From positions 1 to 33,048 of the forward strand of contig JAJXWD010000032.1 in assembly GCA_021781835.1 (NCBI GenBank): a stretch of 33,048 nt of DNA, written 5' to 3'. The DNA comes from Pseudomonadota bacterium. GTDB lineage: Bacteria; Pseudomonadota; Alphaproteobacteria; Acetobacterales; Acetobacteraceae. Position numbers and translations under genes: made by a program. Every line of letters begins with the position of its first letter. Position 1 is the first letter of the stretch. Positions 1-7,719 of the stretch are shown piece after piece. The notes beneath the pieces were generated by a model. The model worked only from the letters and a program-made list of their open reading frames with translations. It searched no databases and was not told the DNA's origin.

Positions 1-740
1 TCGGCCGGCGGCACGGGGCCCGAGGCATTGCCGTAGGAGACCATGAGGCCGAGCGGGGCCAGGCAGTCGAGGCTGGCGGTGAAGGTGTCCTTGCCGACGC
101 CGTCATAGACCACGGGGACCATGGCGCCGCCGGTGAGGCGCTTGACCTCCTGGCAGAGAGTGGCGTGGCCGATGATGGCGTGGGTGGCGCCATTGGCCTT
201 GGCCAGCTCGGCTTTTTCCTCGGTGGAGACGACGCCGATGACGGTGGCGCCGATATGTCTGGCCCATTGGCACATGATGAGCCCGACCCCGCCGGCGGCG
301 GCGTGGATGAGGATGGTCTCGCCGGCTTTGACCTGGTGGGTGCGGTGCAGGAGGAAGTGCGCGGTGATGCCCTGGAGCATCATGGCGGCGGCGGTGGGGA
401 AATCTATGCTGTCGGGCAGTCTGGTCAGCCGGTCGGCGGGGATGACGCGCTCGGTGGCATAGGCGCCGAGCGGGCCGCCAGCATAGGCCACGCGGTCGCC
501 GGGGGCGACGCAGGTGACCTCATCGCCCACCGCGAGCACCACGCCCGCGCCCTCCATGCCGATGGTGCCGGGCAGGTTCATTTTATAGAGCCCGGTGCGG
601 AAATAAATATCGATGAAATTAAGGCCGATCGCCTCGTGGCGGATCAGCGCCTCGCGCGGGCCGGGCTGGGGGGTGGGCAGCTGCTCCCATTGCAGCACCT
701 CGGGCCCGCCGTTGACGTGAATGCGAATGGCCTTGGTCAT
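1..740 (-). CDS. NADPH:quinone oxidoreductase, zinc-independent MDR family (3' part missing)
   Basis: This is a medium-chain dehydrogenase/reductase of the quinone oxidoreductase (QOR) type, which reduces quinones with NADPH in the cytoplasm. The start is ATG at 740, and about 246 of the roughly 325 residues usual for the family lie in the window. The N-terminal catalytic domain shows the LNFIDIYFRTGLY signature of QORs, and the Rossmann domain has the dinucleotide-binding AAAGGVG motif. No structural zinc Cys cluster is seen. The ATG overlaps the TGA of the ogt-like gene (ATGA), so the two are probably cotranscribed and translationally coupled. The family call is firm; the substrate is not known. 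Confidence 0.9.
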   Translation of the reverse strand, partial: MTKAIRIHVNGGPEVLQWEQLPTPQPGPREALIRHEAIGLNFIDIYFRTGLYKMNLPGTIGMEGAGVVLAVGDEVTCVAPGDRVAYAGGPLGAYATERVIPADRLTRLPDSIDFPTAAAMMLQGITAHFLLHRTHQVKAGETILIHAAAGGVGLIMCQWARHIGATVIGVVSTEEKAELAKANGATHAIIGHATLCQEVKRLTGGAMVPVVYDGVGKDTFTASLDCLAPLGLMVSYGNASGPVPPA

Positions 741-1189
741 TTATTTGTGGTCCTGGTCTCGAGCTCGAGGAGATGGCGCTTGGTGGGCAGGCCCTCGCCG
801 CCGGAATAGCCGCCCAGCCCCTGCGTGCCCAGCACGCGGTGGCAGGGGATGAGGATGGGGATGGGGTTGGCGGCGTTCGCCCCGCCGACCGAGCGCGCCG
901 AGCCGCCGGCCTGGGCGGCGATTTCGGCGTAGGAGCGGGTTTGGCCCGCCGGAATGGTGCGCAGCGCCGCCCAGATTTTTTGCCGGTACGGCGTGCCGTG
1001 CGGCTTGAGGGGCAGGGTGGCGGGCCAGGGGCCGCCATCGAAATACGCATCGAGCGCGGCTTTGGCGCGGGTGAGCAGGGGCGATGGATCCTGGACGCTG
1101 CCCCAGCCCCATTCGAGCGCGACGATGGCGCCGTCTTCCTCGAACAGGGTGAGATCGCCGACGGGAGAGTGCATGGACAGGGCGGGCAT
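737..1189 (-). CDS. ogt: Methylated-DNA--[protein]-cysteine S-methyltransferase
   Basis: This 150-aa protein is a suicide DNA-repair enzyme that transfers the alkyl group from O6-alkylguanine to its own cysteine. The active-site motif IPCHRVLG is present near residue 118, preceded by the AANPIPIL stretch, and followed by the GGYSGGEGLPTKRHLLELE C-terminal signature. Length fits the single-domain Ogt/AGT class without an Ada regulatory domain. ATG 1189 was chosen over upstream in-frame starts because the N-terminus (MPALSMHSPVGDLTLFEEDG) then aligns with the family. Its stop overlaps the start of the downstream quinone oxidoreductase by 4 bp. It is divergent from the CHAP gene with an 89-bp gap. 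Confidence 0.92.
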   Translation of the reverse strand: MPALSMHSPVGDLTLFEEDGAIVALEWGWGSVQDPSPLLTRAKAALDAYFDGGPWPATLPLKPHGTPYRQKIWAALRTIPAGQTRSYAEIAAQAGGSARSVGGANAANPIPILIPCHRVLGTQGLGGYSGGEGLPTKRHLLELETRTTNK

Positions 1190-1278
1190 GGCGCGCAGGC
1201 TAGTCGTACCCCGGGCCGCGATCAAGCCTGGATGGTTGGGGGTTGCGGCGCGGCGGCGGGATCGGGCAAGAGGGCGGA

Positions 1279-1755
1279 ATGATCCGCCCGTCGGCACTCC
1301 TGGTTTTGGGGCTGAGCGTCTGGCTCTGCGCCTGCGCGGGGCGGGGTGGGATGGAGCCGGCCAGCCGGTTCGGACAGCCCACGCGCCTGACCTGCGTGCC
1401 CTATGCGCGCGATGTTTCGGGGATCGATCTCTCGGGCAATGCCTATAGCTGGTGGGACGAGGCGGCGGGGGTGTATCCGCGCAGCCAGAGCCCGGAAGTG
1501 GGCGCGGTGCTGGTGTTCCGGCCCCATGGGGACATGAGGGTGGGGCATCTGGCGGTGGTGAGCCGGGTGAAAACCAGCCGCGAGATTTTGGTGAGCCAGG
1601 CCAACTGGCTGCCCCGCCGCATCGAACGCGATGTGCCGGTGGTGGATGTCTCGGCCTGCAATGACTGGACGCGGGTGCGGGTGTGGTACGAGCCCGCCCA
1701 CGCGCTGGGCGTTACGCGCTACCCCACTTATGGCTTCATATTGCCCAATGGCTGA
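1279..1755 (+). CDS. CHAP-domain lipoprotein or secreted amidase
   Basis: This 158-aa protein has a hydrophobic N-terminal signal (residues 1-20) ending in LCACAG, compatible with a lipobox and Cys18-20 as lipidation site. The rest is a CHAP (cysteine/histidine amidohydrolase) fold: the catalytic Cys lies in TCVPYAR, and the catalytic His in VGHLAVV, with the SYSWW-like NAYSWWDEA and the SQANW motifs around them. CHAP proteins usually cleave peptidoglycan peptides or cross-links in the periplasm. ATG 1279 is chosen because it begins the signal peptide and has a GAGGGCGGA ribosome-binding site. Its 3' end overlaps the convergent GH17 gene by 28 bp. Confidence 0.85.
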   Translation: MIRPSALLVLGLSVWLCACAGRGGMEPASRFGQPTRLTCVPYARDVSGIDLSGNAYSWWDEAAGVYPRSQSPEVGAVLVFRPHGDMRVGHLAVVSRVKTSREILVSQANWLPRRIERDVPVVDVSACNDWTRVRVWYEPAHALGVTRYPTYGFILPNG

Positions 1756-3359
1756 GCCGCGCGCGCCCGACGGCCGGGCATTTTGGCCACCACCGGGGCG
1801 GCGATGACGAGGGCCGCGATGTTCCAGAGCACGAATTCGAGGTTCTGGGCGCCTTCGATGACCAGATCGGCCAGGGCCAGCAGGGCCAGGGCGTTGGCGG
1901 CGAGCAGCTCTTCCCAGCGGAGCGGCTTGGGGAAATCCTTGGTGTAGAAACGCAGCACGCCGGCGATGGCGGGGATGATGAAGCAGGCCATCGGCGCATC
2001 GAGGTAGCGGCCGGCGAAGACGAGGCGGGCCTGGTCGATGGCGGCGGCGGCGAGGAAGAGAAACCACAGGGCATCGTAGGACCACAATATGCGGCCACGG
2101 CGGAGCGCGGCCAGAACCTCGGCACCCGATACGGCGGGCGGCGGCGGGCGGCGGGCGAGCCGGGCATCGGCGCGGGTGAGCGCCTCCCAGGCGAACAAGG
2201 CCTGGAGGGGCAGGTTGACCAGCGCATCGAGCCAGAGCCAATGGTCGTAGAGATAGGGCAGCGTGCCGCAGGCGGCGAAGGCCAGACCGTTGCCGAGCGC
2301 GAAGGCGGGCAAGGCCAGGCGGGCTTCGCGAAACCCGATGCCGGCATAAAGCGCCAGCCCCAGCGCCACGGCCAGCGCCGCGTACCAGGGCCAGGCGGGG
2401 TTTTCGACCACGCCGCCCTGGAGGGGGAATTTGGGCGTGCGGTTGGCGGTCCAGATGCCCCAATTGGCGCCGGCTATGCCTTCGTCCTCATATTTCCAGT
2501 CCTGGTCGAAGGCCTCGATGAGGTTGTAATCGACATGTTTTTGCGCCGCCAGCGTGACGAAGCGGCGCAGATACATGGCCTCCTCGACCCGCGAGGTTTG
2601 CGCCGGGCCGCGGCCACGGCCAGCCGAGGGCCAGCCGGTTTCGCCGATCGAGATGGTTTTGCCGGGGAACAGGGTTTTGAAATGGTCGATGATGGTGCCC
2701 ATTTTGGCCAGCGCCTGGCTGGCGGAGAGGGGCGTGTTTTCCCAGTAGGGCAGCACGTGGATCATCACGATATCGACATGCGGGGCGACCTGGGGAAATT
2801 CGTTCCAGAAATGGGTGACATCGGCATAGGCGACGGGCTGTTTGACCTGGGCGCGGACATGGTCGATGTCTTTGATCAGGTCATCGACGGAGAGGTCGCG
2901 GCGGAGCAGTACCTCGTTGCCGACCACCACGCGCGTGACCGTGGTGGGGTATTCGTTGGCTTCCCGGATGCCCTCGGCCATTTCCGCCTGGTTGTGCTTG
3001 GGGTCGGAGGAGAGCCAGATGCCGAGCCAGACCTTGAGCCCGGCCTGCTGGGCGAGACCGGCAAGGTCTGTGTGGTTGGCGAGGCGGGCATTGGTCTCGG
3101 CCACCGTGCCCTCGACGGATGAATAGGTGCGGATGCCGTCGGCCTGGGTTTTGATGAGCGCGAAATCGGCCCTTATGTCGGCGGGGCTGGGGAAGGTTTT
3201 GTCGAGCGGGCCCTGGCCGGGGCGATAGGGCGTGTAGGAGACGGAGTTGAATTTGCCGCTCACCATGGTCACATCCGCACCCTGCGGCTGGTTCGGCATG
3301 GCCCACATGACGATGGTGACGACCGCGAACAGCAGGCTGAGAAAATGACCTTGTTTCAT
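1728..3359 (-). CDS. GH17 glucanase/transglycosylase-like protein fused to a C-terminal membrane domain
   Basis: The 543-aa product starts with a signal-anchor (residues 5-21), followed by a glycoside hydrolase family 17 barrel to about residue 315. The acid/base Glu149 in VVVGNEVLLR and nucleophile Glu240 in SIGETGWPS are both visible. From about residue 320 to the C-terminus there are several hydrophobic segments that look like six or so membrane helices. Proteins of this architecture are often annotated as beta-(1-6) glucan synthase or NdvC-like and are thought to remodel beta-glucans at the inner membrane; this role is by analogy only. ATG 3359 is preferred to an upstream GTG because the signal sequence starts there. 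No glycosyltransferase partner is adjacent. Confidence 0.82.
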   Translation of the reverse strand: MKQGHFLSLLFAVVTIVMWAMPNQPQGADVTMVSGKFNSVSYTPYRPGQGPLDKTFPSPADIRADFALIKTQADGIRTYSSVEGTVAETNARLANHTDLAGLAQQAGLKVWLGIWLSSDPKHNQAEMAEGIREANEYPTTVTRVVVGNEVLLRRDLSVDDLIKDIDHVRAQVKQPVAYADVTHFWNEFPQVAPHVDIVMIHVLPYWENTPLSASQALAKMGTIIDHFKTLFPGKTISIGETGWPSAGRGRGPAQTSRVEEAMYLRRFVTLAAQKHVDYNLIEAFDQDWKYEDEGIAGANWGIWTANRTPKFPLQGGVVENPAWPWYAALAVALGLALYAGIGFREARLALPAFALGNGLAFAACGTLPYLYDHWLWLDALVNLPLQALFAWEALTRADARLARRPPPPAVSGAEVLAALRRGRILWSYDALWFLFLAAAAIDQARLVFAGRYLDAPMACFIIPAIAGVLRFYTKDFPKPLRWEELLAANALALLALADLVIEGAQNLEFVLWNIAALVIAAPVVAKMPGRRARAAQPLGNMKP

Positions 3360-3400
3360 GGCCCAAGGCTTAAACGCCACGGCCGGTTTGGGGAAGAGCC

Positions 3401-3805
3401 ATGAAGGATGAGACGATGCGCCACGTGCTGACCACCACCCGGCGAATTGCGCTGGTGGGGGCTTCGGACAGGCCGAACCGGGCCTCGCACGAGGTGATGG
3501 GGTATTTGCTGCGCAAGGGCTATGACGTGACGCCGGTGAACCCGGTGCTGGCCGGCAGGGAGATTTGGGGCCGCACGGTGGTGGCGAGCCTGGCCGAGGC
3601 CGCGCCGCTGGAAATGGTGGAGCTGTTTCGCCGGGCCGAGGAGGTGGGCGCGCCGGTGGATGAGGCGATCGCGCTGGGGGCCAGGAGCATTTGGATGCAG
3701 CTGGGCATTGTCAACGAGGCGGTGGCCGCGAAGGCGCGCCGCGCAGGGCTCGAGGTGGTGATGGATGCCTGCCCGGCGATCGAGATTCCGCGGCTGGGAT
3801 TATAG
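3401..3805 (+). CDS. CoA-binding domain protein (YccU-like)
   Basis: This 134-aa protein is a stand-alone CoA-binding Rossmann domain like YccU. It shows the nucleotide-binding stretch IALVGASDRPNRASHEV at residues 16-32, the GYDVTPVNPVLAGREIWG segment at about 40-57, and the conserved C-terminal DACPAIEIPRL. ATG 3401 has a GAAGAG stretch just upstream. The physiological role of the family is poorly defined. It is convergent with rph and the two share a strong hairpin terminator. Confidence 0.88.
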   Translation: MKDETMRHVLTTTRRIALVGASDRPNRASHEVMGYLLRKGYDVTPVNPVLAGREIWGRTVVASLAEAAPLEMVELFRRAEEVGAPVDEAIALGARSIWMQLGIVNEAVAAKARRAGLEVVMDACPAIEIPRLGL

Positions 3806-3810
3806 AGTTT

Positions 3811-3838
3811 TGGGGGCTTTGTTCACACAAAGCCCCCA
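3811..3838. terminator. Bidirectional terminator hairpin between the CoA-binding gene and rph
   Basis: Perfect 12-bp inverted repeat (3811-3822 with 3827-3838) with a 4-nt loop TCAC, placed between the convergent stop codons. There is only a short T tract after it, so termination strength is inferred from the stem. Confidence 0.75.
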
Positions 3839-3846
3839 CGGTTTGT

Positions 3847-4560
3847 TCAGCCCAGCGCGGCCTTTTGGGCGGCGAACAGCTCGCTGGTGCCTTTGCGGGC
3901 CAGGCTGAGCAGGGCGGCGAAGGCGGCGTCGTCGAAGGTGGATTTCTCGGCGGTGGCCTGGATTTCCACGATGCCGCCGCCCTGGGTGAGGATGAAATTG
4001 GCATCGGCGTCGGCGGAGCTGTCCTCGGCGTAGTCGAGGTCGAGCACCGGCTGGCCCTGGAAGATGCCGCACGAGACCGCGGCGACCTGGCCGATGAGCG
4101 GGAAGGATTTGATGACGTTGTTGGCTTGCAGCTTGCGCAGGGCCAGGGCCAGGGCCACGTAGGCGCCGGTGATGGAGGCGCAGCGCGTGCCGCCATCGGC
4201 GTTCAGCACGTCGCAATCGAGCGTGATGCTGATTTCGCCCATGGCCTTGCGGTCCACCACCGCGCGCAGCGAGCGGCCGATGAGGCGCTGGATTTCCTGG
4301 GTGCGGCCGGACTGCTTGCCGCGCGCGGCCTCGCGGTCGCCGCGGGTGTGGGTGGCACGCGGCAGCATGCCATATTCGGCGGTGACCCAGCCCTCGCCCT
4401 GGCCGCGCATGAAGCCCGGCACCTTGCCCTCGACCGAGGCGGTGCACAGCACCTCGGTGCCGCCCATGCGAATGAGCGCCGAGCCTTCGGCATGGTGGGA
4501 AAAGCCGGTCTCGATCGAGATTTTCCGCAATTCGTTGAAATTTCTGCCAGAGGGGCGCAT
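3847..4560 (-). CDS. rph: Ribonuclease PH
   Basis: RNase PH is a phosphorolytic 3'-5' exoribonuclease that trims tRNA 3' ends. The 237-aa length is typical. Recognisable motifs are the N-terminal MRPSGR, the [17 protein letters not shown] segment, the [18 protein letters not shown] motif that includes the phosphate-binding region, and [20 protein letters not shown]. The ATG at 4560 has an AGGAG ribosome-binding site. It is divergent from hrcA with a 51-bp gap, an arrangement common in alphaproteobacteria. Confidence 0.97.
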   Translation of the reverse strand: MRPSGRNFNELRKISIETGFSHHAEGSALIRMGGTEVLCTASVEGKVPGFMRGQGEGWVTAEYGMLPRATHTRGDREAARGKQSGRTQEIQRLIGRSLRAVVDRKAMGEISITLDCDVLNADGGTRCASITGAYVALALALRKLQANNVIKSFPLIGQVAAVSCGIFQGQPVLDLDYAEDSSADADANFILTQGGGIVEIQATAEKSTFDDAAFAALLSLARKGTSELFAAQKAALG

Positions 4561-4611
4561 TTTCTTACTCCTGAATTCAGACCGCCCGAGCTAATACAGG
4601 CAACACGCCAA

Positions 4612-5679
4612 ATGGACCATAGAGCCAAACCTCCCCTGCCCCGCCTGCCGCCCGGCCTCGATGTGCGCTCGGCCGCGGTGCTGCGCGAGATTGTCGAGCA
4701 ATATGTGGAAACCGGCGAGCCGGTGGGCTCGCGCACGCTCTCCAAGCTGCTGCCCCAGCGGCTCTCGCCCGCCACCATCCGCAATGTGATGGCCGATTTG
4801 ACCGATGCCGGGCTGCTGTTCGCGCCCCATACCTCGGCCGGGCGGCTGCCCACCGAGCGGGGCTTGCGGCTGTTTGTGGACGGGCTGCTGCAATTTGGCG
4901 AACTCTCGGACGATGAGCGCGCCACCATCAACCATGCGCTCGCCCATGCCGGGCGCTCGCTCCAGGAGACGCTGGCGCAGGCCTCGGCCATGCTCTCTGG
5001 CCTCTCGGCCGCCGCCGGGCTGGTGCTGGCGCCCAAAAGCGACGGGCCGGTGCGCCATATCGAGTTCGTGCCGCTCTCGCCGGGGCGGGCGCTGGTGGTG
5101 CTGGTCTCGGCCGATGGGCAGGTGGAGAACCGGATCATCGAGACCCCGCCCGGCCTGCCGCCCTCGGCCTTGCAACAGGCGAGCAATTTTTTGAACGCCC
5201 GGCTCACCGGACGCTCGATTGCCGAAATCCGGCGCGAGGTGGCCTGCGAGATGGAGGCGAACCAGCTGGAGCTGGATGGGCTGACCAGCGCCGTGGTGGC
5301 CGCGGGCCTGGCCGACTGGGGCTATGAGGGGCGCGGCGGCTCGCTGATTTTGCGCGGCCAGGGGCGGTTGCTCGAGGATGTGGACGGGCTGGAGAAGCTC
5401 TCGGCCATTCAGGCCCTGTTTGAGCGGCTGGAGGCGGAGGAGACCATGCTCAAGCTGCTGGAGCTGGCCGAGACCTCGGACGGCGTGCGGATTTTCATCG
5501 GCGCGGAGTCGGGGCTGTTTGGCTCGGCCGGGGTGAGCATGGTGGTGGCACCCGCGCGCAATGCCCAGGACCGGATTGTCGGCGCGATCGGGGTGATTGG
5601 CCCGACGCGCATTAACTACGGGCGCATCATTCCCGTGGTAGATTACACGGCCCGCGTGATCGGGCGATTACTGGGATAG
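4612..5679 (+). CDS. hrcA: Heat-inducible transcription repressor HrcA
   Basis: HrcA represses chaperone genes by binding CIRCE elements. The 355-aa product has the N-terminal winged helix (REIVEQYVETGEPVGSRTLSK, then LSPATIRNVMADLTDAGLL, then PHTSAGRLPTERGLRLFVD) and the C-terminal GAF-like effector region ending VVDYTARVIGRLLG. ATG 4612 was chosen because an upstream in-frame open stretch lies across rph and has no family similarity. In many alphaproteobacteria grpE follows hrcA; here a 3-hydroxyisobutyrate-dehydrogenase-family gene follows after 12 bp. I see no CIRCE element in the rph-hrcA gap. Confidence 0.96.
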   Translation: MDHRAKPPLPRLPPGLDVRSAAVLREIVEQYVETGEPVGSRTLSKLLPQRLSPATIRNVMADLTDAGLLFAPHTSAGRLPTERGLRLFVDGLLQFGELSDDERATINHALAHAGRSLQETLAQASAMLSGLSAAAGLVLAPKSDGPVRHIEFVPLSPGRALVVLVSADGQVENRIIETPPGLPPSALQQASNFLNARLTGRSIAEIRREVACEMEANQLELDGLTSAVVAAGLADWGYEGRGGSLILRGQGRLLEDVDGLEKLSAIQALFERLEAEETMLKLLELAETSDGVRIFIGAESGLFGSAGVSMVVAPARNAQDRIVGAIGVIGPTRINYGRIIPVVDYTARVIGRLLG

Positions 5680-5691
5680 CGGAGGACTGGG

Positions 5692-6573
5692 ATGAAGCTG
5701 GGATTTATCGGGCTGGGCCAGATGGGCCAGGGCATGGCGGGTAATTTGGTGAAGGCCGGGCATGAGGTGAGCGTTTATAACCGCTCCGCCGACAAGGCCG
5801 CCCCCCTGGTGGCCCTGGGCGCGCGCCTGGCCCACACCCCGGCCGAGGCCGCGCGCGGCGCCGAGGCGGTGGTGACCATGGTGGCCGACGACAAGGCGCT
5901 GGAGGCCGTGGTGTTTGGGCCTTCGGGCTTTCTCTCGGCGCTGGCGGCGGGGGCTGTGCATGTCTCGGCCAGCACCATCTCGGTGGCCATGGCCGAGAAA
6001 CTGACCGAGGCACATGGCTCGGCGGGGCAGAATTTTGTTTCGGCCCCCGTGTTTGGCCGCCCCGATGCCGCCGCCGCCGCCAAGCTGTTTGTGGCCGCCG
6101 CCGGCGCGCCCGAGGCGCTGGCCCGCGTGCAGCCGGTGTTTGCCGCCATCGGCCAGCGCACCTTTTTGCTCTCGGACCAGCCGGCCAGCGCCAATCTGGT
6201 CAAATTATCGGGGAATTTTCTCATCGCCGCGGTGATCGAGGCGCTGGGCGAGGCGGTGGCGCTGGTGGCCAAGGGCGGCATCGAGCCGGAAGCCTATGTC
6301 GAGCTGCTGACCTCCACGCTGTTTTCGGCGCCCGTGTACAAAACCTATGGCGGGCTGATCGCGGCGCAGACATTCAGCCCCGCCGGATTTGCCGCCCCGC
6401 TCGGACAAAAAGACGTGCGCCTGGTGCTGGCCGCCGCCGAAAGCCTGAACGTGCCCCTGCCGCTCGCCAGCCTGCTGCGCGACCGGTTTCTGGCCCTGCT
6501 CGCCCAGCCGGGCGCGGCGGAGCTGGACTGGTCGGCCATCAGCACATTGGCGCGGCGAGATTCGGGGCAATAG
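5692..6573 (+). CDS. NAD(P)-dependent 3-hydroxyacid dehydrogenase (3-hydroxyisobutyrate dehydrogenase family)
   Basis: This 293-aa beta-hydroxyacid dehydrogenase has the N-terminal dinucleotide-binding motif GFIGLGQMGQGMAGNLVKAG (residues 4-23), the substrate-site region around VSASTIS (about residue 95), and the catalytic-lysine motif NLVKLSGNF near residue 170. The usual motif at the substrate site is more like DxSTxxP, so the substrate is uncertain: glyoxylate/succinic semialdehyde reductase-like and imine-reductase-like members have the same fold. GGAGG precedes the ATG. The 12-bp gap suggests cotranscription with hrcA. A tRNA gene and a mobile element follow. Confidence 0.85.
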   Translation: MKLGFIGLGQMGQGMAGNLVKAGHEVSVYNRSADKAAPLVALGARLAHTPAEAARGAEAVVTMVADDKALEAVVFGPSGFLSALAAGAVHVSASTISVAMAEKLTEAHGSAGQNFVSAPVFGRPDAAAAAKLFVAAAGAPEALARVQPVFAAIGQRTFLLSDQPASANLVKLSGNFLIAAVIEALGEAVALVAKGGIEPEAYVELLTSTLFSAPVYKTYGGLIAAQTFSPAGFAAPLGQKDVRLVLAAAESLNVPLPLASLLRDRFLALLAQPGAAELDWSAISTLARRDSGQ

Positions 6574-6575
6574 GC

Positions 6576-6604
6576 TTGCGGCAAGGCGGGAGCTTGGATA
6601 TAGG
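6576..6604 (+). promoter_or_regulatory. Putative sigma70-type promoter of tRNA-Thr
   Basis: TTGCGG (6576-6581) and TATAGG (6599-6604) are separated by 17 bp, and the mature tRNA starts 19 bp downstream. The spacer also holds one arm of a small dyad (GGGAGC/GCTCCC). Confidence 0.55.
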
Positions 6605-6622
6605 CTCCCACACACTGGTTCC

Positions 6623-6707
<85 letters not shown>

Positions 6708-6756
6708 ACGGTTTGCAGGGCATTTTCCAGAATTCAGCAAGCCGACAGCCAAGCCT

Positions 6757-6774
6757 CCGGACTCTCTCCGGACT
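6757..6774 (+). promoter_or_regulatory. Candidate integrase arm site (left)
   Basis: The 18-bp sequence CCGGACTCTCTCCGGACT, containing two CCGGACT units 11 bp apart, lies 50 bp inside attL. An identical copy in the same orientation lies 120 bp inside attR (20507-20524). Position and duplication fit arm-type binding sites of a tyrosine integrase or sites of its directionality factor; the assignment is inferred. Confidence 0.55.
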
Positions 6775-6990
6775 GTTTGGCCGAGACCCTGGGCAGGGTC
6801 AAAAAAAAAGTTTTCCGCCAATTTCGCGGGCGCGCACGTTTGACCTAAACGCGGTTGGCGGATCGATCCTGCCAGGAACTTAAACCCCCACCCCCTTGCC
6901 GGGCAGAATGCACGACCCAGACCAGACCGACCGCCACGGCATCAACGGCGCCCGCCACCACCAGGCACGGCAACCGCATCACTCTCACCC

Positions 6991-7433
6991 GCACCTCGGG
7001 GCGCCGCCATCACCTCACCCGGCCACCGACCGCACGGCGCGTTCCTGTTCTGGCCCTGCGCTCCACTCTCCATACCCAAAAAACGGTGTGCCAAGTGTGC
7101 ATGTGTGCCAAACCAACATAACTTGTTGATATAAAACAGAATAATCAGGCACACCTTGAAGGCAAACGCGGCACACCTTTTCGATAGGTGTGCCAAACAC
7201 CGGCCTCACACCCGCCAGCACCTCGGGGCACCGCCATCACCTCACCCGACCACCGACCGCACGGCGCGTTCCTGTTCTGGCCCTGCGCTCCACTCTCCAT
7301 ACCAAAAAAACGGTGTGCCAGGTGTGCATGTGTGCCAAAGCCATTTAACTTGTTGATATAAAACAGAATAATCAGGCACACCTTGAAGACACACGCGGCA
7401 CACCTTTTGAAAATGTGTGCCAAACACCGGCCT
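6991..7433 (+). repeat. Tandem duplication of a 227-bp iteron-bearing unit
   Basis: Unit 1 (6991-7217) and unit 2 (7218 to about 7433) align at a constant offset of 227 bp with only scattered substitutions. Each unit has a GC-rich half (starting GCACCTCGGGG) and an iteron half with an AT-rich stretch (7111-7147 and 7338-7374). Within each unit six copies of GGTGTGCCA-like motif occur in the order three direct, two inverted, one direct. Confidence 0.93.
7085..7422. repeat. Left iteron cluster: 12 copies of GGTGTGCCA or close variants
   Basis: Direct copies begin at 7085, 7094, 7102, 7187, 7312, 7321, 7329 and 7414; inverted copies (GGCACACCT) begin at 7148, 7170, 7375 and 7397. The core GTGTGC is invariant. 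The AT-rich stretches 7111-7147 and 7338-7374 lie between the direct and inverted sets. The pattern is that of origin iterons plus an unwinding element, or of multiple sites for an element-encoded DNA-binding protein; which protein binds is unknown. Confidence 0.75.
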
Positions 7434-7477
7434 TGAACGCGCCTATGCGGGGCGCCTATATAATAGCCGTTATATAG
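7433..7477 (+). promoter_or_regulatory. Promoter and operator of the AbrB-Doc operon
   Basis: TTGAAC (7433-7438) and TATATA (7457-7462) form a promoter with 18-bp spacing. The -10 region lies inside a perfect inverted repeat, CTATATAA (7456-7463) and TTATATAG (7470-7477), 6 bp apart. This is a typical place for autoregulation by an AbrB-type antitoxin or its toxin complex. Confidence 0.65.
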
Positions 7478-7491
7478 TTAGGGCGTTTTTC

Positions 7492-7719
7492 ATGCTGACA
7501 ATGAAGATCACCACCGTTGGCGCATCCTCTGGCGTCATCTTGTCGAAAGAGATCATGGCCAAGCTCAAGGTGCAGAAAGGCGACACGCTTTACCTGACCG
7601 AAACGCCAGACGGCGGCTTCCGGATCACGCCCTATGACCCCGAGTTCGAGCGCCAGATGCAGTTGGCCGAACAGATCATGCACGATGACCGCGACATATT
7701 GCGGGCGCTGGCCAAGTGA
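7492..7719 (+). CDS. AbrB/MazE-family antitoxin
   Basis: The 75-aa protein is a SpoVT/AbrB swapped-hairpin DNA-binding domain: KITTVGASSGVILSKEIMAKLKVQKGDTLYLTE, then a C-terminal helical tail (EFERQMQLAEQIMHDDRDIL) expected to bind the toxin. ATG 7492 is preferred to ATG 7501 because AGGG lies 8 bp upstream of the former. Its stop overlaps the GTG start of the Doc gene (GTGA), the classic arrangement of a type II toxin-antitoxin operon. A palindrome over its promoter suggests autorepression. Confidence 0.87.
   Translation: MLTMKITTVGASSGVILSKEIMAKLKVQKGDTLYLTETPDGGFRITPYDPEFERQMQLAEQIMHDDRDILRALAK

Larger units (their letters stand above)
6708..7491. other. Left-end noncoding control region of the element
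   Basis: No gene is supported in this 784-bp stretch. It holds the left arm site, a hairpin GACCCT-GGGC-AGGGTC (6785-6800) followed by nine A residues, an inverted repeat CCGCCAA/TTGGCGG (6815-6821 and 6855-6861) around a smaller dyad CGTTT-GACCT-AAACG (6837-6851), the 227-bp tandem repeat with iterons, and the toxin-antitoxin promoter. The open frames that cross the tandem repeat on both strands are by-products of the repeat: the peptides simply repeat with it. Confidence 0.7.

Noticed and set aside
4561-4611. CIRCE element upstream of hrcA
   Set aside because: No TTAGCACTC-N9-GAGTGCTAA or close match is visible in the gap.
1683-5200. Long open frames antisense to host genes (for example 1683-3122 plus)
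   Set aside because: They are typical high-GC shadows of the GH17, rph and hrcA genes, with low-complexity Gly/Ala/Arg composition and no domains.
6785-6809. Hairpin followed by nine A as a terminator
   Set aside because: A runs follow on the plus strand and T runs precede the stem on the minus strand, so neither orientation fits an intrinsic terminator.
6855-7427. Open frames on both strands across the 227-bp tandem repeat
   Set aside because: The peptides on each strand repeat with the DNA unit and follow the iteron sequence; there is no ribosome-binding site or domain, so they are by-products of repeats.
6991-7433. CRISPR array
   Set aside because: Only two 227-bp units exist, no regular short repeat/spacer pattern and no cas genes.
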